Assembly (NCBI GenBank): GCA_017992055.1
Contig: JAGOPK010000006.1
Location: forward strand, 231,249-295,248
Origin: Burkholderiaceae bacterium
Lineage (GTDB): Bacteria; Pseudomonadota; Gammaproteobacteria; Burkholderiales; Burkholderiaceae_C
Direction: 5' to 3'
DNA: 64,000 nucleotides
Each line of letters starts with the position of its first letter. Within the stretch, counting starts at the first letter, position 1. The position numbers and the translations under genes were made by a program. This document shows, piece by piece, positions 7,660 through 15,399 of the stretch. Below the pieces are notes generated by a model. That model was given only the letters and a program-made list of their open reading frames with translations. It did no database searches and was not told the DNA's origin.

Positions 7660-10323
7660 TCAGAGCGTGAAGCGCGCGCCCAGGTAGTACTGGCGGCCGT
7701 TCTTGTAGAAGGCGCGCGGCTGGTCGGGCGTGCTGGCGTAGGACTTCAGCAGCGGGTCGTTCAGGTCCTTGCCTTCCAGCGTCAGCGTGATCTTCTCGCC
7801 GATCTTGTAGGCGATGGACGCCGCCACCGTGCCCACGCCGGACTGGTAGATCGCGCTCTTGCGGTCCAGGCCGTTGAGGAAGGTGGAGCGGTAGTTGTAG
7901 GTCACGCGGGCGCTGAACGGGCCGTTCTCGTAGAAGCCGCCCAGGTTGTAGACGTCGCGCGAGGTGCCCACCATGTCGCAGTTGCCGCTGGTGGCGCAGG
8001 CCGAGCCCGGGGCCTTGCCGGTTTCCTTGCCGTCGCTGTAGGTGTAGTTGGCATTCATGCCGAAGCCGTTGCCCAGGTCCTGCACATAGGCCAGTTCCAG
8101 GCCCTTCAGCTCGGCCGCGGTATTGGCCGCTGCGCTCATCTGGTAGGTGGTGACCTTCTTCTCCGCGTTGTTGTAGAAGTCGGCGGTGAAGGAGGCGAAG
8201 GTCACATAGGACGGCATCTTCATGTAGTACAGGCCGGCCGAGACCATGGACTTGGGCGAGAAGTACCACTCCAGCGCCAGGTCCAGGTTGTTCGAGCGCA
8301 CCGGCTTCAGGTTGGGATTGCCGCCCGAGCCGGTCTTCTGGATGTCCAGCAGGTTCAGCGCGCCCAGCTGGCCGAAGTCGGGCCGGGCCATGGTGCGGCT
8401 CAGCGCGGCGCGGGCGATCAGGTCCTTGCTCAGCTGCATGCGCAGGTTGGCACTCGGCAGCAGGTCGTTGTAGGTGTTGACCACGTTGACCGGCGTCCAG
8501 ACGTCGTTGCTGGAGCTGTTGGTGACGCTGATCTTGGTCTGCACCATGCGCAGGCCCACATTGCCCTGGATGGTGTCACCCACCAGGTCGGCCATCAGGT
8601 AGCCGGCGTTGACCGTCTCCTTGAGCTGGAACTCCTTCTGGTAGGCGTGGGCGTTGAAGCTGACGTACTTGTCGCCCCAGCCGTTGATGGCGTCGGCGGT
8701 GATGGTCCAGGCGTTGCTGAGCAGGTTGGGCAGCGGTGCCGCCGGGAACTTGGTCAGGCCGCCCAGCGGCGCATTGGCCAGCGTGCCGCCGGCGGGGGCC
8801 ACCGTGCCGTTGAGCCATTCCAGCGAACGCGTGTGGCTGGCATGGCGCACGCCGAAGTGCAGCGTGGACAGCATGTCCAGGTCCATCTTCAGCTTGCCGT
8901 CGGCCTGGGCATAGTCTTCCTGGTCCTTGGCGGTCACGCGCGAGGCCCAGCCGCCGAAGAAGTCGGCGCCGGTGCGCGGCGAGAAGGTGCCGGCGTTGGC
9001 GATGCTGACATTGGCCGGCGCGGACAGGCCGTTCAGCGTCATGCTGGCGCCGGAGTAGGCGTTCCAGACCTCGTAGCCATAGTCCTGCGCATGGCCGGTG
9101 CCGCGGGTGCTGCCGATCTTGCCCTTGAAGCTGAGCTTGTCGCTGGCCTTGTAGTCCAGGTCCAGGTTCAGGAAGTTGGACTCGCTGTACGAACCCGGGC
9201 GCGAGATGATGTCCTGCACCGACGAGCCCATCTTCGAGCAGTCGGCCACCGGGCAGGTGCCGGGCAGGGTGATCGAGGTGATGGTGTCGCCGGTGATCTT
9301 GTACTGGCTGGGCACCACGCCGCCCACGCCCGACCAGTTGTTGGACAGCGCCTGGTAGGGCGAGAACATGAAGTTGGCGTTGATGTTGCTGGCCTTGAGC
9401 TTGGACTGGAAGCCGCTCAGATCCAGCGACAGGTCGCGCGTGGGCCGGAACTGCACGTCGATCAGGCCGCCCTGGCGGTGGCGCTCCTGCTCGAACAGCG
9501 TGGAGCCGGTCAGCAGCGAGATGTTCTTGCCCTCGACCTCGGGGTTGGCGGCGATCCACTGCGGCGCAAACCAGGTGGCGACCTTGTCCCACCACAGGAA
9601 CTCCTGGCCCATGCGGCGCAGCTGCCGCTTCTCGTCGAACACCTGCACCAGGGCGCCCAGCGTGCCCTCGGGGTTCTTCCAGGCCACCAGGCCGCTCAAC
9701 TGGGGATCGGTTTCGCCCGAGGCCGTGCCCTTGACCAGCGAGACATTGGCAAAGCCGGTCACGGCCTGCTTGAAGTCCAGCGGCTTGCGCGTCTCGATGT
9801 CCACGCTGCCCACCGCGCCGCCTTCGATCAGGTTGGCCTGAGAGGACTTGAACACACGCACGCGGCCGACGATCTCGGACGGGAACAGCGAGTAGCTGAC
9901 GCTGCGGCCGCCGCCGCTGATGTTGTCCACATACCAGTCGCCGCTGGACAGGCTGTGGCCGTTGATGGTGGTCAGCGTCATGAAGGACGGCGCGCCGCGC
10001 AGGCTGACGCGGTCGTTCTCGCCGAAGCCGCCTTCGGCACCGCCGGCGGTGGCGATGTTCACGCCGGGCAGTCGCTGCAGCGAATCGGCCACGTTCTTGT
10101 CCGGCATCTTGCCGATGTCCTCGGCGGTGATGACCTCGACCACGCCGTCGGCATTGCGCTTCTGGTTGATCGACTGCTGCAGCGCCGCGCGGATGCCGGT
10201 CACCACCACCTGGTTGGCATTGGCCGCCGGCGTGCTCTGGGCCGAGGCGGCGCCGGCCGACAGGGCCAGCAGCGCCGCGGCCAGCGCGGTGGGGGTCAGG
10301 GACAGGACAGTGGGCTTGCTCAT
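7660..10323 (-). CDS. TonB-dependent outer-membrane receptor (Caulobacter/Xanthomonas type)
   Basis: Outer-membrane transporter of 887 aa, energised by TonB, probably taking up chito-oligosaccharides. Seen: signal peptide ending ASAQS, TonB-box-like NQVVVTG, plug domain with AEDIGKMPDKNVADSLQRLPG, and a large barrel ending in YYLGARFTL, a typical outer-membrane C-terminal strand. The ATG at 10323 is preceded by AGGAG at 6 bases; an upstream in-frame extension lacks a signal peptide. This receptor subtype is known for carbohydrate uptake loci in Xanthomonas and Caulobacter. Its place beside GH18, GlcNAc kinase and nagA genes and the shared operator support the substrate; that remains inference. 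Confidence 0.92.
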   Translation of the reverse strand: MSKPTVLSLTPTALAAALLALSAGAASAQSTPAANANQVVVTGIRAALQQSINQKRNADGVVEVITAEDIGKMPDKNVADSLQRLPGVNIATAGGAEGGFGENDRVSLRGAPSFMTLTTINGHSLSSGDWYVDNISGGGRSVSYSLFPSEIVGRVRVFKSSQANLIEGGAVGSVDIETRKPLDFKQAVTGFANVSLVKGTASGETDPQLSGLVAWKNPEGTLGALVQVFDEKRQLRRMGQEFLWWDKVATWFAPQWIAANPEVEGKNISLLTGSTLFEQERHRQGGLIDVQFRPTRDLSLDLSGFQSKLKASNINANFMFSPYQALSNNWSGVGGVVPSQYKITGDTITSITLPGTCPVADCSKMGSSVQDIISRPGSYSESNFLNLDLDYKASDKLSFKGKIGSTRGTGHAQDYGYEVWNAYSGASMTLNGLSAPANVSIANAGTFSPRTGADFFGGWASRVTAKDQEDYAQADGKLKMDLDMLSTLHFGVRHASHTRSLEWLNGTVAPAGGTLANAPLGGLTKFPAAPLPNLLSNAWTITADAINGWGDKYVSFNAHAYQKEFQLKETVNAGYLMADLVGDTIQGNVGLRMVQTKISVTNSSSNDVWTPVNVVNTYNDLLPSANLRMQLSKDLIARAALSRTMARPDFGQLGALNLLDIQKTGSGGNPNLKPVRSNNLDLALEWYFSPKSMVSAGLYYMKMPSYVTFASFTADFYNNAEKKVTTYQMSAAANTAAELKGLELAYVQDLGNGFGMNANYTYSDGKETGKAPGSACATSGNCDMVGTSRDVYNLGGFYENGPFSARVTYNYRSTFLNGLDRKSAIYQSGVGTVAASIAYKIGEKITLTLEGKDLNDPLLKSYASTPDQPRAFYKNGRQYYLGARFTL

Positions 10324-10399
10324 CAAGGACTCCTGGGTGGAAGGTCGGGGCGGTGGTCTCAAGTGCCCGTGTTCGCCGTGGAAGGGCGACGTCGGCATC

Positions 10400-10428
10400 T
10401 ATTGGTCTGATACCAATATACTACCAAT
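10400..10428 (-). promoter_or_regulatory. GntR-type operator upstream of the TonB receptor
   Basis: A palindrome with 7-bp arms and 5-bp spacer, TATTGGT-N5-ACCAATA, spans 10400-10418. It overlaps the 15-bp element TGGTA-N3-TATTGGT (minus strand, 10412-10426), and ACCAAT recurs 11 bp later. The same element precedes the GntR gene and the GlcNAc kinase. TGGT/ACCA half-sites are characteristic of HutC-subfamily GlcNAc regulators (DasR/NagR dre sites). A TATATT -10-like hexamer lies inside, so binding should block transcription. Confidence 0.65.
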
Positions 10429-10578
10429 CTAGACATTGTTGCTACCAGTTTTCCCGGGTCTTGCCCTGTGTCACCCTTGGACGAGGGCCTCGCCGTGCGC
10501 CATTGGTGTGGCCGGCGGTCCTGTGGGGCAGAACCTGTGCGGCCGCGGCGCGCCGGCTTGGGGCGCGGGGCACTCATT

Positions 10579-10593
10579 TGGTATGCTATTGGT
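10579..10593 (+). promoter_or_regulatory. GntR-type operator at the regulator's own promoter
   Basis: TGGTATGCTATTGGT matches TGGTA-N3-TATTGGT exactly. A TATGCT -10-like hexamer (10582-10587) lies inside it, with TTGGGG 18 bases upstream as a possible -35. Expected effect: the regulator represses itself. Confidence 0.6.
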
Positions 10594-10594
10594 C

Positions 10595-10624
10595 ATGATC
10601 CAGCCTCGCTGCCCGGCCCCATGA
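10595..10624 (+). CDS. possible 9-codon leader ORF overlapping the GntR start
   Basis: An ATG one base past the operator opens a 9-codon frame whose TGA overlaps the ATG of the regulator (CCATGAG). With the inferred -10 at 10582-10587, transcription would begin at or next to this ATG, giving a leaderless mRNA. The regulator itself has no Shine-Dalgarno, so coupling to this mini-ORF would explain its translation. Too short to support by sequence alone. Confidence 0.25.
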   Translation: MIQPRCPAP

Positions 10625-11382
10625 GCACTGCCCCCGACGCCGCCGTCGTGCTGGCCACGCTGCGTGGGGCCCTGGATGCCCAGGCCACGCAGCCGCTGTA
10701 CCTGCAGCTGCAGCAGGCGCTGCGCCGCGCCATCGAGCAGCGCATGCTGGGCCCCGAGACCGCGCTGCCGCCCGAGCGCCAACTGGCGGCCGACCTGGGT
10801 GTGTCGCGCATCACCGTGCGCAAGGCCATCGACGGCCTGGCCGAAGATGGCCTGCTGGAGCGGCGCCAGGGTGCCGGCAACTTCGTCTGCACGCGCATCG
10901 ACAAGAACTTTGCCAAGCTGACCTCGTTTTCCGAGGACATGCGCGCGCGCGGCCGCACGCCCAGCAGCGTGTGGCTCAAGCGCAGCGAGGGCACGGTGTC
11001 GCCCGAGGAAGCGCTGAAGCTGGCGCTGAGCCCGGGCACCACGGTGTTCCGCTTCCAGCGCCTGCGCCTGGCCGATGGCCATCCGATGGCGCTGGAGCTG
11101 TGCACGCTGGCGGCCTGGACCCTGCCGTCGCTGGAGGCGGTGGACAACTCGCTGTACGAGGCGCTGGACCGCGCCGGCCACCGGCCGGTGCGTGCGCTGC
11201 AGCGCCTGCATGCGCTGCTGCTCAATGACGAGCAGGCCCGGCTGCTGGAAGCCAAGCCACGAGACGCCGGCTTGCTGGTTGAGCGCCTGGGCTATCTGGC
11301 CGATGGGCGGGCGGTGGAGCTGTCGCAGTCGGTGTACCGCGGCGACACCTACGACTTTGTCGCGGAGTTGAACGCGATCTGA
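10621..11382 (+). CDS. GntR/HutC-family transcriptional regulator of the GlcNAc locus
   Basis: A 253-aa repressor. Seen: N-terminal winged helix-turn-helix (PLYLQLQQALRRAIEQ, PPERQLAADLGVSRITVRKAI, LLERRQGAGNFV) and a C-terminal UTRA effector domain from about residue 105 (LTSFSEDMRARG onward, ending with SVYRGDTYDF). This is the architecture of NagR/DasR/NagQ, which sense GlcN-6-P or GlcNAc-6-P. It stands between the receptor and catabolic operons, and the same TGGTA-N3-TATTGGT element lies before itself and both target operons. ATG 10621 is preferred over upstream in-frame starts because homologues begin about 30 residues before the PLYLQLQ helix. Confidence 0.88.
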   Translation: MSTAPDAAVVLATLRGALDAQATQPLYLQLQQALRRAIEQRMLGPETALPPERQLAADLGVSRITVRKAIDGLAEDGLLERRQGAGNFVCTRIDKNFAKLTSFSEDMRARGRTPSSVWLKRSEGTVSPEEALKLALSPGTTVFRFQRLRLADGHPMALELCTLAAWTLPSLEAVDNSLYEALDRAGHRPVRALQRLHALLLNDEQARLLEAKPRDAGLLVERLGYLADGRAVELSQSVYRGDTYDFVAELNAI

Positions 11383-11421
11383 GGATCTTTTAGGTCTGGG
11401 CTTGCCGGGGTCTGCGCGAAG

Positions 11422-11521
11422 CCGAGGCCGCGGGTTGCCCGGATTCCTCCGTGTCCCCCGGGCTGCGCTGCGCTACGCCCTCCTCCTTTACCTGCGGAAT
11501 CCGGGCAACCCACGTCCTCGG
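11422..11521. repeat. inverted-repeat element A (26-nt arms)
   Basis: Arms at 11422-11447 and 11496-11521 are complementary over 26 nt with two mismatches. The interior carries two conserved blocks, at 11447-11460 and 11480-11493, that recur in reverse orientation in element B at 11579-11689. The shared interior with different arms looks like a dispersed, non-coding repeat family, not a simple terminator. It lies after the stop of the GntR gene. Confidence 0.75.
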
Positions 11522-11578
11522 CCCGCACCACCGCGACGTGCGACGGTCTTCTTTTTCGCATGCGCAGGTGGTGGCTGA

Positions 11579-11689
11579 GCGCCGGGGTGGGGGAGGCGCT
11601 TCACGTAGGTAAAGGAGGAGCCTTGTGCCTGACTTCAGTCAGGCGCAAGGCGGGGGACACGGAGTGAAGCGCCTCCCCCATCCCGGCGC
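11579..11689. repeat. inverted-repeat element B, related to element A in opposite orientation
   Basis: Arms at 11579-11604 and 11664-11689 match over 26 nt with one mismatch. Inside are 14-nt blocks at 11607-11620 and 11651-11664 that are exact reverse complements of the two interior blocks of element A, plus a central 12-bp hairpin (one G-T pair) at about 11621-11648. A and B together fill most of the 333-base gap between the convergent GntR and GH16 genes. Confidence 0.75.
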
Positions 11690-11715
11690 GACCGCGCCAA
11701 CCCAAGCGCAACCAA

Positions 11716-12579
11716 TCAAAGATTGCAGGGACTGTCCGCCGCCGGCTGCGGCGCAGCCACGCCATCCTGGCGCGCAACTCCGGCAGCGCGCAACCGCAGA
11801 ACTTCGGCATCGACTTCGGCCAGAGACAGTTGCTGCCCGGCGGCATGGAAGACCCAGTCCACCTCCTGCTGCCAGCGCCGCGGCTGGGCCGTGGGCGCGC
11901 CCAGGCCGCCGGGCGAGAACCACAGGTTGAACTGGATGGCCATGGCCTGCACCGGCACGTTGCGGCCACGGTGGGTGGCGAAGGGCCGGCCGTCGACGTA
12001 GAGACGCACCGCGTCGGGCGTCACCTGCATCAGCAGCGTGCGCCAGCCGGCAAACGAGCCGGCCTCCTCGTGCGCGCTGTTGTGCGCCTGCCAGGGCTCG
12101 ATGCGCACGGTCTGCCAGCTCAGGCCATACAGCCGCGTGGCCGGGCTGCCCCAGCCGCCGTTGGCCAGGTACTCCCAGTCGACCTCGGAGAAGTTCGGGT
12201 CGAAGTCGTGGGCCAGCGGGCTGGCGGCATAGAAGGTCTGGATCACCGGGTCGCCATCGGCGCCGGCCACCGGCTCGTCGGCCAAGCGCAGCCGTGCCGC
12301 ATAGGTGCCGTACAGCCACTTGCGCGGGCTGCACAGCTGGGCCTGGCGGGTGCCGGCCGGCGTGCCATCGGTCTGGGCCGACAGGCGCAGCAGGCCGTTG
12401 CCGGGCAGGCTGATCGCGGCCGGGTCCCACACCGCGCCGGGCACGCCGGGATGGCCGGCCGTGCTGCGCAGGATCCAGCCGTCGGCGGCCAGGGCCTGGG
12501 CATCGGCCTGGCTGAAGTCGTCGAAGAAGACGCCGGAGAGACCGGCGGCCGCGGCCAGCGCCAACAGGCCCAGGCTCAT
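11716..12579 (-). CDS. glycoside hydrolase family 16 protein
   Basis: Probable beta-glycan-cleaving enzyme of 287 aa with a GH16 jelly-roll fold. Seen: a short hydrophobic N-terminus (MSLGLLALAAAAGLSG) that may be a signal peptide, then the catalytic signature SEVDWEY, matching the family pattern E-x-D-x-E with both catalytic Glu residues. Later strands (YVDGRPFATH, MAIQFNLWF) fit the family. Its start overlaps the stop of the MFS gene (ATGA), so it is the last gene of the GlcNAc operon. GH16 enzymes usually cut beta-1,3/1,4-glucans, agar or carrageenan; chitin-glucan transfer is known in fungi, so its presence here is unusual. Confidence 0.82.
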   Translation of the reverse strand: MSLGLLALAAAAGLSGVFFDDFSQADAQALAADGWILRSTAGHPGVPGAVWDPAAISLPGNGLLRLSAQTDGTPAGTRQAQLCSPRKWLYGTYAARLRLADEPVAGADGDPVIQTFYAASPLAHDFDPNFSEVDWEYLANGGWGSPATRLYGLSWQTVRIEPWQAHNSAHEEAGSFAGWRTLLMQVTPDAVRLYVDGRPFATHRGRNVPVQAMAIQFNLWFSPGGLGAPTAQPRRWQQEVDWVFHAAGQQLSLAEVDAEVLRLRAAGVARQDGVAAPQPAADSPCNL

Positions 12580-13847
12580 GCCTTGGGTGCCTCGTCGCGG
12601 ATCGGCAGCCAGCGCAGCATCGCGAACACCGGCACCGCGCAGGCCAGCACCCACAGGAAGAAATGCTGGTAGCCCAGCAGCTTCTGCAGGTCGCCGCTGA
12701 TGGTCTTGAACAGCACATAGCCCAGGGCCATGAAGCCGGTGGCCAGCGCATAGTGGGCGGTCTGGTAGCGGCTGCCGGCGACGAACTGCATCATGAACAG
12801 GATCACCGCCACGAAGCCGAAGCCGTAGCCGAAGGTCTCCAGGCTCACCGCGGCCGAGATCAGCCACAGGTCATGCGGCTGGGCCAGGGCCAGCGCATAG
12901 AAGGCCGCATTCGGCAGGTTCATCGCCACCACCAGGGTCAGCAGCGCACGCCGCAGGCCCAGCCAGGCGGTGAAGTAGCCCGAGGCCACGCTGCCGGCCA
13001 GAAAGGCCAGCGTGCCGGCCGTGCCGTAGCTCCAGCCCACCTCGGTGGTGGCCAGGCCCAGGCCGCCGGTGGCCAGCGCGTCCTTCAGGAACAGCGGGCC
13101 GATGGTCTGCACCTGGGCCTCGCCGGCGCGGAACAGCACGATGAAGGCAATCGCCCAGCCCACGCCGGGCAGTTGGAAGAAGCTGCGCAGCACGTCCAGC
13201 AGCGTGCCGCCCAGGCCGCCGTCCGCCGGCGCCTCGCCCGCGGCGCGGCGTGTATCGGGCAGGGCCCAGGCATGGTAGGCCGCCAGCACGCCCATCAGCA
13301 GCGCCGCCAGGCCGAACACGCTGGCCCAGGCCATGGCCACGCCGATGCGGCCTTCCAGCTGGCCGGCCAGGATCACCAGGCCGCCCATCGCAAACAGCTT
13401 GGCGCCGTTGAAGCAGGCGCCCAGCCAGCCCGACCAGACGGCGCGCGAGCGCGCGTTCAGCGAGGCGATGTACAGGCCGTCGCAGGCGATGTCGTGCGAG
13501 GCCGAGGCGATGGCCGCCAGCGCCAGCACCGCGATCACCGCCAGCAGCGGGCTGGGCAGCTGCAGCACCAGGGCCACGGCCGCCAGCGCCGCCGCGCCCA
13601 CGGCCTGGAACAGCACCACCAGCCACTTCTGGCTGGGTGCGGCCTCCAGCAGCGGGCTCCACAGCGGCTTGAATACCCAGGCCAGGCCCAGCAGGCCGGT
13701 CCAGCGCGCGATCTGGTCGTTGTCCACGCCCAGGCTTTTGAGCATCAGCCCGGCCACCACGTTGACCATGAAAAACGGCAGGCCCTGCAGGAAGTACAGG
13801 CTCAGCACCCAGGTGGCGGGCGAGCGGGCGGTGGGGTTGGAGGTCAT
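12576..13847 (-). CDS. MFS permease of the AmpG type
   Basis: Inner-membrane transporter of 423 aa with about 12 predicted transmembrane helices, from LSLYFLQGLPFFMVNVVAGLML to the C-terminal FFLWVLACAVPVFAML. The start, with YFLQGLP and an early DNDQIARWTGLLGL loop, resembles AmpG-like permeases that import GlcNAc-anhydromuropeptides. Between the GH3 hexosaminidase and GH16 genes it is best read as the importer of GlcNAc, chitobiose or a related oligosaccharide. The ATG at 13847 lies 29 bases after the hexosaminidase stop. Substrate is inferred from context only. Confidence 0.85.
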   Translation of the reverse strand: MTSNPTARSPATWVLSLYFLQGLPFFMVNVVAGLMLKSLGVDNDQIARWTGLLGLAWVFKPLWSPLLEAAPSQKWLVVLFQAVGAAALAAVALVLQLPSPLLAVIAVLALAAIASASHDIACDGLYIASLNARSRAVWSGWLGACFNGAKLFAMGGLVILAGQLEGRIGVAMAWASVFGLAALLMGVLAAYHAWALPDTRRAAGEAPADGGLGGTLLDVLRSFFQLPGVGWAIAFIVLFRAGEAQVQTIGPLFLKDALATGGLGLATTEVGWSYGTAGTLAFLAGSVASGYFTAWLGLRRALLTLVVAMNLPNAAFYALALAQPHDLWLISAAVSLETFGYGFGFVAVILFMMQFVAGSRYQTAHYALATGFMALGYVLFKTISGDLQKLLGYQHFFLWVLACAVPVFAMLRWLPIRDEAPKA

Positions 13848-13875
13848 GGCCTGCGGGCGGGGGTGTGGAGGGCGG

Positions 13876-15399
13876 TCAGGCCAGCGGCACCGGCGGCACG
13901 CCGGGCGCATCGGCGCGGCCCTGCAGCCAGGCGCGGGCGGCGGCCAGCGCGCCCTGGGCGTAGCCCCAGGTCACCAGCGTGGGCACGCCCAGGTCCAGGG
14001 CCTGGAACGGGTTCCACAGCGTCAGGTGCAGGTCGGGCCGCAGCTCGGCGCGCAGGCCCGGGCCGGCCGCATAACGCTGGCGGTGGTTGGACACCAGGAT
14101 GTTGATGCGGCCATCGGCCGGCAGGTCGGCGGCCGAGGCCTGGCGCAGATCGGCCAGCTCGCGCCAATCCACATCGCTCCAGGCATCGAAGATCGCGCGC
14201 AGCGCCTCGGCCGGCGCGCCGGCCTCGGACACGCCGTCGCTGGCCACGCTGGCCTGGGTCAGCACGCGCAGCCGGGCGCCGGGCGCCGGCGGCACGGCGC
14301 CGCGCAGCGCCGTCAGGCCGCGTGCCCAGGCCGCGTGCATCAGCGCATCGTCGGCGCTGCGCTGCGTCGCATCCAGGGGTCGGGGGCTGACCGGATAGGC
14401 CGCAGCCAGCGCATCCAGCCGCAGCGCCGAGCGCTGCAGCGCTGCCGCGTCCAGCCGGCCATCGGCCAGCGCCTGGGCAATGGCCTGCACCGTGGCCGCC
14501 TGCTCGGCGCGCGAGCCCTGGGCCAGCGGCATGTCGGCGCCGGCCTGCAAGGCCATCACCGCGGCCCGCGCATGGCCCCAGCGGGCGTGCACGGCCTGCA
14601 TCATCAGCGCATCGGTGATGACCACGCCGTCGTAGCCCAGGCGCTGGCGCAGCAGGCCTTGCAGCAGCTGCGGCGACAGCGTGGCTGGGCGCTCGGCATC
14701 CAGCTGCGGATAGACGATGTGCGCCGTCATCAGCGACGGCGCCGGGCCGCCGCGGCCGGCCAGCGCGGCAAAGGGCTTCAGCTCCAGCGCCAGCAGCTGG
14801 TCCAGCGACTTGTGCACCGTCGGCAGCGCATGGTGCGAGTCCTCGTGGGTGTCGCCATGGCCGGGAAAGTGCTTGACGCAGCAGGCCACGCCCTCGGCCA
14901 GGCTGCCGCGCATCCAGGCGCCGGCCAGGCGCGCCACGGCCACCGGGTCGGCGCCGAAGCTGCGTTCGGCGATCACCGGGTTGGCCGGGTTGCTGTTGAC
15001 GTCCAGCACCGGCGCGAAATTCCAGTTGATGCCCAGTGCGCGCAGCTCGCGCGCCACCGCCGCGCCCACGGCCCGGGCCTGGCGGCAGGCGGCCTCATCG
15101 CTGCCCGCTGCGCCCAGCGCCATCGCCGACGGCGCCTGCGGCACGAAGGTGGCGCGCACCACCGAGCCGCCTTCCTGGTCGATGGCGATCAGGGCCTGCG
15201 GTCCCAGCACCTGGCGCAGATCGGCCAGCAGCCGGCGCACCTGGGCTTCGCTGCCCAGGTTCTTGCGGAACAGGCACACGGCGCGGATCTGCTGCTCGCG
15301 CAGAAAGGCCCCGGTCTCGGCGTCCAGTGTGGTGCCGGGGATGTCGACCATCACCAGGCGGCCGGGGTGGAAAGCCGGCTCGTGCAGGGTCGGGTTCAT
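13876..15399 (-). CDS. GH3 beta-N-acetylhexosaminidase (NagZ-like)
   Basis: Glycosidase releasing GlcNAc from chito-oligosaccharides or muropeptides. Seen: 507 aa; an N-terminal barrel with DQEGG, and the NagZ-type loop KHFPGHGDTHEDSHHALP holding the Asp-Ser-His dyad that serves as general acid in this subfamily; the nucleophile Asp is in VITDALMM. The C-terminal ~150 residues form an extra domain absent from short Gram-negative NagZ, closer to two-domain Gram-positive enzymes. No signal peptide, so it probably acts in the cytoplasm. Start overlaps the SIS gene stop (ATGA). Confidence 0.9.
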   Translation of the reverse strand: MNPTLHEPAFHPGRLVMVDIPGTTLDAETGAFLREQQIRAVCLFRKNLGSEAQVRRLLADLRQVLGPQALIAIDQEGGSVVRATFVPQAPSAMALGAAGSDEAACRQARAVGAAVARELRALGINWNFAPVLDVNSNPANPVIAERSFGADPVAVARLAGAWMRGSLAEGVACCVKHFPGHGDTHEDSHHALPTVHKSLDQLLALELKPFAALAGRGGPAPSLMTAHIVYPQLDAERPATLSPQLLQGLLRQRLGYDGVVITDALMMQAVHARWGHARAAVMALQAGADMPLAQGSRAEQAATVQAIAQALADGRLDAAALQRSALRLDALAAAYPVSPRPLDATQRSADDALMHAAWARGLTALRGAVPPAPGARLRVLTQASVASDGVSEAGAPAEALRAIFDAWSDVDWRELADLRQASAADLPADGRINILVSNHRQRYAAGPGLRAELRPDLHLTLWNPFQALDLGVPTLVTWGYAQGALAAARAWLQGRADAPGVPPVPLA

